From contig NZ_CP076538.1 in NCBI RefSeq assembly GCF_018885265.1, forward strand, positions 2,826,001 through 2,890,000: a stretch of 64,000 bases of DNA, in the 5' to 3' direction. The position numbers and the translations under genes are program-made. Below are positions 45,962 to 56,238 of the stretch, piece after piece (the stretch's first letter is position 1; every line of letters begins with the position of its first letter). The notes below the pieces were generated by a model. It did not search any database and was not told the origin of the DNA. It saw nothing but the letters and a program-made list of their open reading frames with translations. The stretch comes from Amycolatopsis aidingensis. Its GTDB lineage: Bacteria > Actinomycetota > Actinomycetes > Mycobacteriales > Pseudonocardiaceae.

Positions 45962-46008
45962 GTGAGTGGCCCGTTCCCTGCGAAAAGCGCAGTGAACGGG
46001 CCGCTCAC
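45962..46008. terminator. Long palindrome between pnp and M16 protease genes
   Basis: GTGAGTGGCCCGTTC pairs with GAACGGGCCGCTCAC (15 bp with one T/G wobble). The interior adds CTGCG-AAAAG-CGCAG. It starts 19 bp after the pnp stop and ends 19 bp before the next start, so it would stop pnp transcripts or sit in the M16 5' leader. Part of its right arm recurs between two convergent genes near 28.45 kb, suggesting a repeated element. Confidence 0.75.
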
Positions 46009-46027
46009 TGCGGTCGGTTAGGAACCT

Positions 46028-48185
<2,158 letters not shown>

Positions 48186-48192
48186 TGACCCG

Positions 48193-48642
48193 ATGAGGGC
48201 GCGTAATATCGCGCTGCTGCTGACCCTCGCGGTCGCCGTGTACCTGGTGCTGCTGGCCGGCCGCGCGGTGGCGCTGCTGCGCACCGGGGAGGTCGTTCCC
48301 GTGCTGTTCGGCCTCGGGGTGTTGTTGTTGCCCCTGCTGGGCGTCTGGATCCTGGTGACCACCTGGCGTTCCGGCGTCCGGATCCAGCGCCTGGCCCGCA
48401 GGCTGGAGGCGGAGGGCGGGCTGCCCGACGTGTCCGAGCTGCCGCGCCGCCCCTCCGGACGGGTGGACCGCGCGGCCGCCGACGAGTGGTTCGAGCGGCG
48501 CAGGGCCGAACTGGCCGCGGAGCCGGAGGACTGGCGGCACTGGTACCGGCTGGCCTACGCCTACGACATCGCAGGGGACCGCAGACGGGCCAGGGCGACC
48601 ATGCGCAAGGCCGTCGAACTCGAGGCCGCCACGGACGCCTGA
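48193..48642 (+). CDS. Small membrane protein with C-terminal TPR-like helices
   Basis: 149 residues, ATG 8 bp after dapB. Two hydrophobic segments (about 6-25 and 36-56) are followed by a cytoplasmic part. One TPR-like helical pair lies near the end (WRHWYRLAYAYDIAGDRRRA, then MRKAVELE). A protein of this plan commonly follows dapB in Pseudonocardiales, recognised from memory. Function unknown; translational coupling with dapB is likely. Confidence 0.75.
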   Translation: MRARNIALLLTLAVAVYLVLLAGRAVALLRTGEVVPVLFGLGVLLLPLLGVWILVTTWRSGVRIQRLARRLEAEGGLPDVSELPRRPSGRVDRAAADEWFERRRAELAAEPEDWRHWYRLAYAYDIAGDRRRARATMRKAVELEAATDA

Positions 48643-48646
48643 GCCC

Positions 48647-48837
48647 GTTCCGAACCAGCTCTAGAACTGTGTTGCAGAAGGCGCGCGGTCGCCGAACCCG
48701 TCTACGGGCCGTGACTTGACCACGGCGGGCACGATGATCGGGCAGGCGGCCCGCAGCCGGGTTCGCGAGGCCTGCGGCCGGGACGCGCGCCCACGCATCA
48801 CCTTAGGCAACCGTGTTCCGAACCAGCTCTAGAACTG
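48647..48837. repeat. 23-bp perfect direct repeats flanking a 145-bp palindromic segment
   Basis: The same 23 bp (starting GTTCCGAACCAG and ending CTAGAACTG) occurs at 48647-48669 and 48815-48837. Between them are nested inverted repeats: GCGCGC (48681-48686) with GCGCGC (48785-48790), and CGAACCCG (48693-48700) with CGGGTTCG (48758-48765). The right copy includes the last codons and stop of the VTT gene. No ORF I can support lies inside. It may be a small mobile or recombination-derived element, or a structured RNA bounded by repeats. Confidence 0.7.
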
Positions 48838-49416
48838 GAGCCAGGCGGCGAACATGGCGGGGGAGGCGGCCAGCGCGCTGAACCGGATGCAACGGCCGAG
48901 CAGCCCGGCGGTGAGGAACACCGACATCGGCATGCGCACCAGCCCGGCCAGCACCGTGGTCGCCATGAACGGGGGCAGGCCGAACACGGCGCTGGCCCCG
49001 TAGGTTCCGGTCATCCAGTGCGGATGGCGGTGGCAGCGTTCGCGCAACGCCTCCAGCCAGACCCGCACCCGCTTGGTCCGCTCCCGCCAGCGCTGTTTCC
49101 GTGCCGAGTCCCGCCCGCTGCCGTGCAGCTTGTCCGCGAGGAAGGGCGGCAGCCGGATCGAGCCGCGCGCGGCGAGGTAGAACAGCAGCTTGCCGGCGAC
49201 CTGACCGGCAGCCACCACGATCCCGATTGCCAGCCAGGGCACGCCGGAGGTGCTGGAGGCGAGGCCGATCACGAACAGTTCGGCACTGATCAGCGGAACC
49301 ACGGCGGAGCCGAAGGCCACGCCGAGTGCCACGCACAACCAGCCGAACACGCTGCCTCCCAGTGAGATCCCGCATATCAAGCTAGCAGTCCGGACGGTAT
49401 GCGCACGGGTGTTCAC
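48829..49416 (-). CDS. VTT/DedA-like membrane protein
   Basis: 195 residues from GTG (VNTRAHTVRTASLIC); the open frame runs 31 codons further upstream but that part is basic and non-conserved. Hydrophobic segments lie at about 15-40, 45-75 and 140-190. A cytoplasmic basic loop (RKQRWRERTKRVRVWLEALR) separates them. The sequence TYGASAVFGLPPFMATTVLA resembles the membrane-reentrant region of VTT-domain (YqaA/DedA) proteins thought to scramble or move lipids. The last codons lie within a 23-bp repeat, so the C-terminus may have been remodelled. Confidence 0.75.
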   Translation of the reverse strand: MNTRAHTVRTASLICGISLGGSVFGWLCVALGVAFGSAVVPLISAELFVIGLASSTSGVPWLAIGIVVAAGQVAGKLLFYLAARGSIRLPPFLADKLHGSGRDSARKQRWRERTKRVRVWLEALRERCHRHPHWMTGTYGASAVFGLPPFMATTVLAGLVRMPMSVFLTAGLLGRCIRFSALAASPAMFAAWLQF

Positions 49417-49531
49417 CCCACTTTTCCGGGGGTGGAGTCCCCACCTCCGGCCAGGGTGCCGGACCCGGGCTGTCGGCTGGTGATCACCTTCCGGTCGGTA
49501 TTCCTTCACCTGGCGGTGCCAAGCTTGCCCC

Positions 49532-50071
49532 GTGGCCAGGGCACCCGTCGACGTCGGTCGGCCTGAACGCAGCGACTACTCCGAAACCGGCTTCACCGGG
49601 CGGTTCGCCCGGTTCTGCGCGGCGGTGGTGCGCAGGCTGCCGTTCGGTCTTTCCGCCATCGTGCCGCCCAGCCTGCTCGGGTTCGCGCTGATCAACAGCT
49701 GCACCTTCGGGGTGGACCTGTTACTGCTGACGTTCTTCCGCGGGGTGCTCGGGCTGCCGGTTGCGGTGGGCTTCACCCTGGCGTACCTGATCGCCTTCGG
49801 CCTGGCCTTCGTGCTGAACCGGCACTTCAACTTCCGCTCGCACGCGCCGGTCGGCAGGCAGGCCGTGCTGTACGCGGTCGCGGTCGCGATCAACTACCTG
49901 GCGTTCATCCTCGGCGTCGGCGGCGGCCTGGTCGCCCTCGGCCTGCAGTACCACCTTTCCCGCATCATCGCGGGCGCCTGCGAGGCGGCCTACATGTACA
50001 GCGTCATGCGCTGGGTGATCTTCCGCGAACCCGGTGGCCGCCGGGAACGGCAAACTCGCCTACGTGAATAG
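49532..50071 (+). CDS. GtrA-family membrane protein
   Basis: 179 residues from GTG. Four hydrophobic segments begin at about 48 (LLGFALINSCTFGVDLLLLT). The family feature AYLIAFGLAFVLNRHFNFRS lies at about 88-107. GtrA-like proteins are proposed flippases for polyprenyl-linked sugars in wall polysaccharide synthesis. The nearby genes do not supply a matching glycosyltransferase. The 3' end enters a region of short repeats. Confidence 0.85.
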   Translation: MARAPVDVGRPERSDYSETGFTGRFARFCAAVVRRLPFGLSAIVPPSLLGFALINSCTFGVDLLLLTFFRGVLGLPVAVGFTLAYLIAFGLAFVLNRHFNFRSHAPVGRQAVLYAVAVAINYLAFILGVGGGLVALGLQYHLSRIIAGACEAAYMYSVMRWVIFREPGGRRERQTRLRE

Positions 50072-50180
50072 CAAACTCGTGCGTGGACGGCCAACACGTG
50101 CGCGTGGGCGGCAAACACGCCGGGCGGGGTGTGTTTGCCGCCCACATCCGCGCGTTGGCTCCCCACATCCGCGCGTTGGC
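50050..50180. repeat. Palindromic array of degenerate ~20-bp repeats between convergent genes
   Basis: Left side: units GCAAACTCG..., GCAAACTCGTGCGTGG, CCAACACGTGCGCGTGG, GCAAACACG recur every 20-21 bp. Right side: the 19-bp CCCACATCCGCGCGTTGGC occurs twice (50141-50159, 50162-50180). The two sides are inverted with respect to each other and meet in a perfect 15-bp stem, GTGGGCGGCAAACAC (50104-50118) with GTGTTTGCCGCCCAC (50131-50145), loop 12. It overlaps the last codons of the GtrA gene and ends 21 bp before the GNAT stop. It can act as a bidirectional terminator and looks like a repeated intergenic element. Confidence 0.75.
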
Positions 50181-50201
50181 CGTTGGCGGGCGGGTGCGGG
50201 G

Positions 50202-50762
50202 TTACTCGGCGAGGTGCAGGGCGAGGTCGCCGGTGAGGCGTAGTTCGCGAACGGTCCGTTCACCGGTGTCGAGGGTGCGCATGGTGCCGTCCGGATTCCA
50301 GCCCACGCTGCGGTAGAAGGCGAGGGAGGCGGAGTCGGACTGGGCCACCCAGGTGATCCCGCGGTGCGCGCCCTGCTCGCGTAGCCCGGCCGCGGCCGCG
50401 GCCAGCAGGCGGCCGCCGTGACCCCGGCGGCCCCATCGGGGCTCGACCAGGATGGTGCCGATCAGCCCGGTATGGGCGGCGTCCGCCGGCAGCGCACCGT
50501 CCGCACCGGCCACCTCGGCCTCCGGGGCGGGGCCCGCCACGCAGAAGCCCACCGGGAACTCGCCCTCGAAGGCGAGGTAGACCCCGGTCTCCGGATGCGC
50601 GATCGCGGCCGCCCACTGCCGCTCGACCTCCTCGGCGTCCAGTTGGTCCAGCACGCTCGCGCCGAGGAGCTCGGCGTAGGCGGCGCGCCAGGTGTCCCGC
50701 TGGATCCGGCCGATCTCGGCCACGTCGCCGACGGTGGCGCCGCGGACTTGCGCTGTGCCCAT
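50202..50762 (-). CDS. GNAT-family N-acetyltransferase
   Basis: 186 residues from ATG (MGTAQVRGATVGDVAEI). Core GNAT features: strand LIGTILVEPRWGRRGHGGRL, where RRGHGG is the acetyl-CoA pyrophosphate loop, helix LLAAAAAGLREQG, and the C-terminal SASLAFYRSVGWNPDGT motif typical of RimI-like small-molecule or protein acetyltransferases. Acceptor unknown. Divergent from the EamA transporter, with 91 bp of AT-richer DNA (ATAACC...GGTTAT) between them. Confidence 0.88.
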   Translation of the reverse strand: MGTAQVRGATVGDVAEIGRIQRDTWRAAYAELLGASVLDQLDAEEVERQWAAAIAHPETGVYLAFEGEFPVGFCVAGPAPEAEVAGADGALPADAAHTGLIGTILVEPRWGRRGHGGRLLAAAAAGLREQGAHRGITWVAQSDSASLAFYRSVGWNPDGTMRTLDTGERTVRELRLTGDLALHLAE

Positions 50763-50853
50763 GCGCCCAACGTACGTGGCCCGCGTGGCCAGCCGTGGAC
50801 CCGGTGTCCGATAACCGCTGTAATTTTTTCGGTGGTTATGAGATCGTCCGATC

Positions 50854-51810
50854 ATGGGGAATCGATCGTGGCCTGCCTGGGTCGCACTGGGCACCGTGTA
50901 CCTGGTCTGGGGCTCCACCTACCTGGCGATCCGGTATCTCGTCGGCTCGCTGCCGCCGCTGCTGGGGGCCGGACTGCGGTTCGCCGTGGCCGGCCCGCTG
51001 CTGCTCGGGCTCGTGCTGTTGTTCGGCGGCCGTCGCGCCCTGCGGATGACCCGCGGGCAGTGCGGCTCCGCCGTGCTGGTCGGGCTGCTGATGGCCGGTG
51101 GCGGCCAGGGCCTTCTCACCATCGCCGAGACGCAGGTCGCCTCCGGGCTGGCGGCCCTGCTGGTCGCCTGCGTCCCGCTGTTCGTGCTGATCCTGCGCAG
51201 GTTCCTCGGCCAACGGACTCCTGGTGGCACCCTGCTCGGTGTGCTGCTCGGGCTGGCCGGGCTGGCGGTGCTGCTGCTGGTGGGCTCGGCAGGCGGCGGT
51301 GCGCACGGCTCGGCATGGTGGGGCCCGTTCGCGGTGCTGCTCGCCGCGCTGAGCTGGTCCATCGGCACCGTGGCGACCACAAGGCTGCCGATGCCTGCCA
51401 ACCCCTTCGCCGGTTCCGCCGTGCAGTTGTGCACCGCCGGGGTGGCGCTGAGCGCGGCCGGGCTGCTCGCCGGGCAGCGGCTCGACCCCGGCGCGGTCAC
51501 CGCCGAGTCCTGGCTGGCGCTTGGCTATCTGATCGTGGCCGGATCGCTGGTCGGCTACAGCGCTTACGTCTATGTGCTGCACCGGCTGCCGGTGTCCACC
51601 GTGGCCACCTACGCCTACGTCAATCCGGTGATCGCGGTGGTGCTCGGGGTGCTGATCGCCGGCGAGCAGTTCGGCCCCGGGCAGCTGGCGGGTGGCGCGC
51701 TGGTGGTGCTGGCCGTGCTGGTGGTGGTGCGGGCGGAGCGCACCGGGGCCCGACCCGACCGGAAAGTGTCGGTGGCTGCTGGCACGATGACGCCATCATG
51801 CGAACGGTGA
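50854..51810 (+). CDS. EamA/DMT-family transporter
   Basis: 318 residues with ten hydrophobic segments in two EamA repeats. First repeat begins LGTVYLVWGSTYLAIRYLVG. The second contains WWGPFAVLLAALSWSIGTVA and ends with VSTVATYAYVNPVIAVVLGV, the classical last-helix motif. Likely exports amino acids or other metabolites; direction unknown. The last 13 bp overlap the next gene, so both are probably co-transcribed. Confidence 0.9.
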   Translation: MGNRSWPAWVALGTVYLVWGSTYLAIRYLVGSLPPLLGAGLRFAVAGPLLLGLVLLFGGRRALRMTRGQCGSAVLVGLLMAGGGQGLLTIAETQVASGLAALLVACVPLFVLILRRFLGQRTPGGTLLGVLLGLAGLAVLLLVGSAGGGAHGSAWWGPFAVLLAALSWSIGTVATTRLPMPANPFAGSAVQLCTAGVALSAAGLLAGQRLDPGAVTAESWLALGYLIVAGSLVGYSAYVYVLHRLPVSTVATYAYVNPVIAVVLGVLIAGEQFGPGQLAGGALVVLAVLVVVRAERTGARPDRKVSVAAGTMTPSCER

Positions 51811-53015
51811 GTACGGCGGTCGCCAGGCGGATCGCGCTGGCGGCACAGGGTTTCACGGATCCACGGCCGGAGGGCGAGCCCACCCGGCGGCATCTGCGGC
51901 GGGTGTTGTCCAGGGTGCAGCTGTTCCAGCTGGACTCGGTCAACGTCGCCGTGCGCGCGCACTACGCCCCGTTGTTCGCCCGGCTCGGTGCCTACGATCC
52001 CGCGCTGGTGGATGAGGCCGCCTGGTCGCATTCCGCCCGCAGGCCACGGCTGCTGGTGGAGTACTGGGCGCATGAGGCCAGCCTGATCCCGGTGCAGGAC
52101 TGGCCGCTGCTGCAGTCCGGTGCCAAGCGGCGCGGCTGGTGGAAGGGCTACCAGCGGATCATCGACAACTCGCCGTCCCTGGTGGACGATGTGCTCGCCG
52201 TGGTCAAGGAACTCGGGCCGGTGGGGGCGGGCGCGATCGAGCGGCAGCTCACCGGCGGCGCCACCCGCAAGCAGGGCACCTGGTGGGACCGTTCCGAGGT
52301 GAAGCAGATCTGCGAGTGGCTGTTCGCCATGGGCCAGCTCACCACCGGCACCCGGCGCAGTTTCCAGCGCTGCTACGACCTGCCCGAACGGGTGCTGCCC
52401 CCGGAGGTGCTGGCCAGGCGGGTCGATCCGGAGCAGGCCGCGCGGGAGCTGACCGAACGGGCCGCGCGGGCGCTGGGCATCGCCACCGAACCGGACCTGC
52501 GGGACTACTACCGGCTCGGGCCGGACGTCAGCCAGCAGGCCGTGGCCGAACTGGTGGAGCAGGGCACCCTGGAACCGGTCACCGTGCACGGCTGGCGCGC
52601 GCAGGCCTACCGGCACGCGGCCGCCAGGGCGCCCCGTTCCGTTCCGGGGCATGCCCTGCTCTGCCCGTTCGACCCGCTGATCTGGGAGCGCTCGCGGACC
52701 GAGCGGCTGTTCGGTTTCCACTACCGGATCGAGATCTACGTCCCGGAGCCGAAGCGGACCTACGGCTACTACGTGTTCCCGTTCCTGCTGGATGGCGAGC
52801 TGGTCGGCCGGGTCGACCTGAAGGCCGACCGGGCGGGCGGTCTGCTGCGGGTGCCGGGGGCCTTCGCCGAACCCGGAACCGACCACGGCCGCGTCGCCGC
52901 GGAACTGGCGGCCGAGCTCCGGACGATGGCGGAGTGGCTGGAGCTGGACGGGGTCGCGGTCGGGGAGCGCGGCGACCTGGCCGGCCCGCTGCGCTCCGTG
53001 CTGCGGCGCGGATAG
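51798..53015 (+). CDS. YcaQ/AlkX-like DNA glycosylase (HTH_42 winged-helix family)
   Basis: 405 residues. Family core with tandem winged helices and the catalytic-type Q-phi-D motif at 44-46 in LFQLDSVNV. Further signatures: RPRLLVEYWAHEASLIP and HALLCPFDPLIWERSRTERL (the YcaQ C-terminal core). Characterised members (AlkZ, AlkX) unhook interstrand crosslinks or excise bulky alkylated bases. A role in genotoxin resistance is inferred by family only. Overlaps the EamA transporter gene, which might export the genotoxin. Confidence 0.85.
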   Translation: MRTVSTAVARRIALAAQGFTDPRPEGEPTRRHLRRVLSRVQLFQLDSVNVAVRAHYAPLFARLGAYDPALVDEAAWSHSARRPRLLVEYWAHEASLIPVQDWPLLQSGAKRRGWWKGYQRIIDNSPSLVDDVLAVVKELGPVGAGAIERQLTGGATRKQGTWWDRSEVKQICEWLFAMGQLTTGTRRSFQRCYDLPERVLPPEVLARRVDPEQAARELTERAARALGIATEPDLRDYYRLGPDVSQQAVAELVEQGTLEPVTVHGWRAQAYRHAAARAPRSVPGHALLCPFDPLIWERSRTERLFGFHYRIEIYVPEPKRTYGYYVFPFLLDGELVGRVDLKADRAGGLLRVPGAFAEPGTDHGRVAAELAAELRTMAEWLELDGVAVGERGDLAGPLRSVLRRG

Positions 53016-53036
53016 CGGGCGCGGCCCGGGGGCAGG

Positions 53037-53594
53037 TCAGCCGGCCCCGACCAGCCCGTCGATGCCCTCCCGCAGGCCGCGCAGCACCGCCGCCAGCCCG
53101 GTGCGCAACTCGTGGTCGAGCAGCCGGTGCCGCTCGTCGAACTGCCGGTGCACCTCGGGCACCGGCAGCCCGGTGCCCACCACCGTGGCGCCTGCGATCC
53201 CGAGCACCTTGGCCAGTTCGTCCTGTGCCCAGGCTGCGCCGTGCGGGCTGGGGCTGGCGCCGAGCACCGCGGCCGGCTTGCCGGTCAGCATCCCGGCGCC
53301 ATGTGGCCGGGACGCCCAGTCGATGGCGTTCTTCAGCTGGCCGGGGATCGAGCCGTTGTACTCCGGGGTGATCACCAGCAGCCCGTCCGCCGCGGTGACC
53401 TCCCGGCGCAACTCCGCCACGGCCGCGGGGACCGGCCCGGCCTCGGCGTCCTGGTCGAACGGTGGCAGGTGCCGCAGGCCGGTCCAGTCCACCAGTTCGG
53501 CCCCGGGGCCCAGCTCGTGCCGCGCCGCGTCCAGCAGCCTGCGGTTGAACGAGTCCTGCCGCAGGCTGCCGACGATGCCAAGGATCCTGCTCAT
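53037..53594 (-). CDS. NADPH-dependent FMN reductase
   Basis: 185 residues from ATG (MSRILGIVGSLRQDSFNRRL). Flavodoxin-like fold; the phosphate loop GSLRQDSFNRRL and TPEYNGSIPGQLKNAIDW are the hallmarks of the NADPH-dependent FMN reductase/azoreductase family. Reduces FMN or quinones with NADPH. It shares a long open frame with the upstream regulator only by chance, because that gene is frameshifted and stops 138 bp earlier. Confidence 0.9.
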   Translation of the reverse strand: MSRILGIVGSLRQDSFNRRLLDAARHELGPGAELVDWTGLRHLPPFDQDAEAGPVPAAVAELRREVTAADGLLVITPEYNGSIPGQLKNAIDWASRPHGAGMLTGKPAAVLGASPSPHGAAWAQDELAKVLGIAGATVVGTGLPVPEVHRQFDERHRLLDHELRTGLAAVLRGLREGIDGLVGAG

Positions 53595-53722
53595 GATCGA
53601 CTCTCCCGGTGCGCTTCCGGCCGGGCTCTCCGGCCTTCCGGGTACGAGCCTCGGGCTAAGGCCGCTGAGTACGCATGAGGCGCCCGCCTTATTTCCGGAC
53701 CGCACCGGGTGTGCCTGCCCGG

Positions 53723-53757
53723 GGCACCGGCTCAGGCCGACAGCCCGAGCCGGTGCC
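53723..53757 (-). terminator. Hairpin overlapping the LAL regulator stop codon
   Basis: GGCACCGGCTC and GAGCCGGTGCC form a perfect 11-bp stem with a 13-base loop, and the regulator's predicted TGA sits at the edge of the loop. No T-tract. It could end the regulator mRNA or separate it from the FMN reductase. Confidence 0.6.
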
Positions 53758-56069
53758 GTTCCGCGGCGCCTGGGTCGGCGCGGGCCGTGCCCAGTGCTAT
53801 GCGGGCCCGGGTGGCCAGCGCGGACACCCTGGCCCGCAGCGGCGCGGCGCCGAGCTCCCCGGCGAGCCGGACGGCCCCGCATCCGCGCCGCCTGGTCGCG
53901 CAGCTCGGCCAGCAGCTCCCGGTCCTGCGCCGCCCCGGCCACCTCGGCGCCGATCACCAGCAGCGGCCAGGTGAACCGGGAGGCGGCGGTCAGGTCCGGG
54001 GCGTCCAGTGCCTCCCGCACCGTGGCGGCGGCCTCGGCATGCCTGCCCTGTGCCAGCCGTAGCTGCGCGGTCAGCCGTGGCAACTGGGACGGGTCCTGGG
54101 TGAACCCGGCGCGGGGGCCGAGTAGCTCCCTGGCGCGGTCCACCAGCCGCTCACCCAGTTCCAGATCGCCGCGGTGCAGGCTGACGAGAGCCTTGAGGCA
54201 CAACAGATGTGCCAGCGGATTCGGCGGCGGAGCCAGGTCCAGTGCGTACCCGATGGACTCCACGGCCTCTTCCCACCGTCCGGCGGAGATCAGCGGGCCG
54301 GCCAGGTTGATCGCGTGCACCGCTCCGTCCGAACGGGACAGACCGGCCGCGCGTGCGGCGGCGAGTCCTTCCCGGGCAAGGGTTTCCGCCTCCGTCAGCC
54401 TGCCGAACGCCTGCAGCAGCGAGGATTCCGCCGCCCACGCGCGCATCCGGACGCGGTGTGCCCGGATGGTCTCGGCGATGGCCCGCGCCCTGGCGAACCT
54501 CGGTAACTGCCCGTCCAGATCGCCCAGCCGGGCGTCCAGCACGGCCAGGGTGATCAGCGCCGAGGACTCGGTGGGGTCGTCGCCGGTCCGGTGTGCCATG
54601 GCCAGCGCCCGCTCCGCCGCCTCCCTGGCCTCGCCGGGCAGCGGGACCTCCATCAACCGCTCGGCCAGCGAGTTCAGCAGGAAGCCGCGGATCGGGCTGG
54701 TCTCCGGGGCGAGGCCGACCGCCTCCCTGAGGTCGGCAAGCGCGCCGGCACCGCCTGCCTGGGTGCGCAACTGGCCGCGCCGTTCCAGCATCGCCGCGGT
54801 GCGCACCCGCTCGGCCCCGGCGTCCAGCTCGGCCAGTGCCGCGGTGGCCAGCTCCTCGCCCCGGACGTTCTCCCCGGCCCGCAGCGCCGCCTCCGCGGCC
54901 GCCGCCCAGGCCGCGGACATAGCCCCCGCTTCCCGTGCCTCGAACAGATGGTGTGCCAGCTCGGTGGCAGGCCGCGCGGCCGCAGAGAGCTCCGGTTCGG
55001 CACCCAGCACCTCGGCATAGCGGGCGTGCAGCCCGATCCGCTCGCCGGGCAACAGGTTCCGGTAGACGGCCTCGCGGATGAGCGCGTGCCGGAACAGATA
55101 GCCGTCCCCGGCCACGACCAGCACGTTCGCCGCCACCGCGGCCCGGATCGCGGTGGCGAGCTGGTCCGCCGGCAGGTCGCAGACCCGGTCGAGCAGGGTA
55201 TGGCCTGCCAGTTCGGCGCTCACCGCCGCGGCCCGCACCACCAGCGCGGCCCGCTCACCCAGCCGGTCGACCCCGGCCAGCAGCAGGTCGGCCAGTGCCG
55301 CCGGGAGCCCGGCGACATCGCCCCGCCCGCCGTCCAGCAGCGCCTCGACGAACAGTGGGTTGCCCTCGCTGCGCCGGTGCAGCGCGCCGACCAGCTGCGG
55401 ATCGGGTTCCTCTGCCAGGATGTTACGGGCCTGGGCCAGCACCTCGGTGCGGGACAGCCCGGCCAGCTCGATCCGCTCGGCCCACGGCATCCGGCCGAGT
55501 TCGGTGAGCAGCCCGCGCAACGGGTGCGTGCGGTCCAGCTCCTCGGCCCGGTAGGTCACCACGATCAGCGAGCCCGGCGCGCCACGCTGGTTGCGGACCA
55601 GGAAGTCCAGCAGGTCCCGGCTGGAGCGGTCGGCCCAGTGCGCGTCCTCGACGACCAGCATGGCCGGGCCCTGCCCGGCGAGCCTGGCCAGCAGCGCCAG
55701 CATCCCCTCGAACAGGCGGGGCCGCGCCTCCTCGCCCGTCTCCGTGCCGGGGCCGGGCCTGCCCGGCAGGAGCGGTGCCAGCGCGGTGCGTTCGGTGTCG
55801 GTCAACTCGGCGGCGAGGCCGCGCAGGGCGGCGATGAAGGGCGCGAAGGGCAGGCCGTCGGCACCGAGCCCGACACGGCCGCCGAGCAGCAGCCGCAGCG
55901 TGTCCGCGTGCGCGGCGTGGAACTCGGTGAGCAGGCGGGATTTGCCGAGGCCCGCCTCGCCACCGAGCAGGACGACGGCGGGCTCGCCTGCCCTGGCGCG
56001 GGCGAGTGCGGCGTGCAGCCGGCCGGACTCGGTGGTCCGGCCGACGAAGACCGGGCTGACGGTATTCAT
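53732..56069 (-). pseudogene. Large ATP-binding (LAL/MalT-like) regulator, frameshifted and lacking LuxR HTH
   Basis: About 778 residues if repaired. N-terminal AAA/NACHT-like ATPase: Walker A GGEAGLGKSRLL with K43, and Walker B AMLVVEDAHWAD with D142. The rest is a long TPR-like helical region. After DQAARMR the frame shifts by one extra G in the run 53875-53878. Repaired, the reading goes AVRLAGELGAAPLRARVSAL and ends RHRLGLSA-stop. LAL proteins normally continue there with SxREREVLxLVAxG, the LuxR HTH; it is absent. Either a decayed regulator or an HTH-less ATPase. ATG start MNTVSPVFVGRTTE fits the family. Confidence 0.78.
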
Positions 56070-56140
56070 GCGTCTTATGGTGCAAGCAGGCTACCCGCGC
56101 TATGCCAGCGCCGGTACGGTTTCATTCCGATGACGACATT

Positions 56141-56150
56141 GGTCTAGACC
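56141..56150. promoter_or_regulatory. Distal DasR-type operator (dre) of the chitinase gene
   Basis: GGTCTAGACC is a perfect palindrome matching the core of the DasR-responsive element known from Streptomyces. It lies just upstream of a TTGACG (-35-like, 56151-56156). Confidence 0.72.
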
Positions 56151-56180
56151 TTGACGAAATGGTGGTCTAGACCACATGTT
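56151..56180 (+). promoter_or_regulatory. Probable chitinase promoter
   Basis: TTGACG (56151-56156) is a good -35. At 17-18 bp spacing the -10 would be around CATGTT (56175-56180), which is a weak match. Both dre palindromes flank or fill this interval, so repressor binding would block polymerase. The -10 assignment is uncertain. Confidence 0.5.
56163..56174. promoter_or_regulatory. Proximal DasR-type operator (dre) of the chitinase gene
   Basis: TGGTCTAGACCA is a 12-bp perfect palindrome identical to the dre consensus core. Its centre is 23 bp from that of the distal copy, about two helical turns. Paired repeats of this type upstream of chitinase genes mediate repression lifted by chitin breakdown products (GlcN-6-P/GlcNAc) in Streptomyces. 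Confidence 0.78.
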
Positions 56181-56238
56181 GCTCGAGGCGGGCTTCGCGC
56201 CCACACCGAGAACCCTGCTCTCGAGGCATAGGAGACCG

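Noticed and set aside
43375..46008. An 877-codon antisense frame over pnp
   Set aside because: PNPase motifs are intact on the other strand; the antisense product is repetitive and lacks a plausible start context.
48647..48837. A CRISPR array or phage attachment site
   Set aside because: There are only two repeats and no spacer series; there is no tRNA gene or integrase nearby.
53037..53731. Reading the FMN reductase as the C-terminal domain of the LAL regulator in one 1010-codon frame
   Set aside because: The joining segment is compositionally odd and non-homologous. The reductase has its own ATG and complete fold, and the regulator's natural frame stops at 53732.
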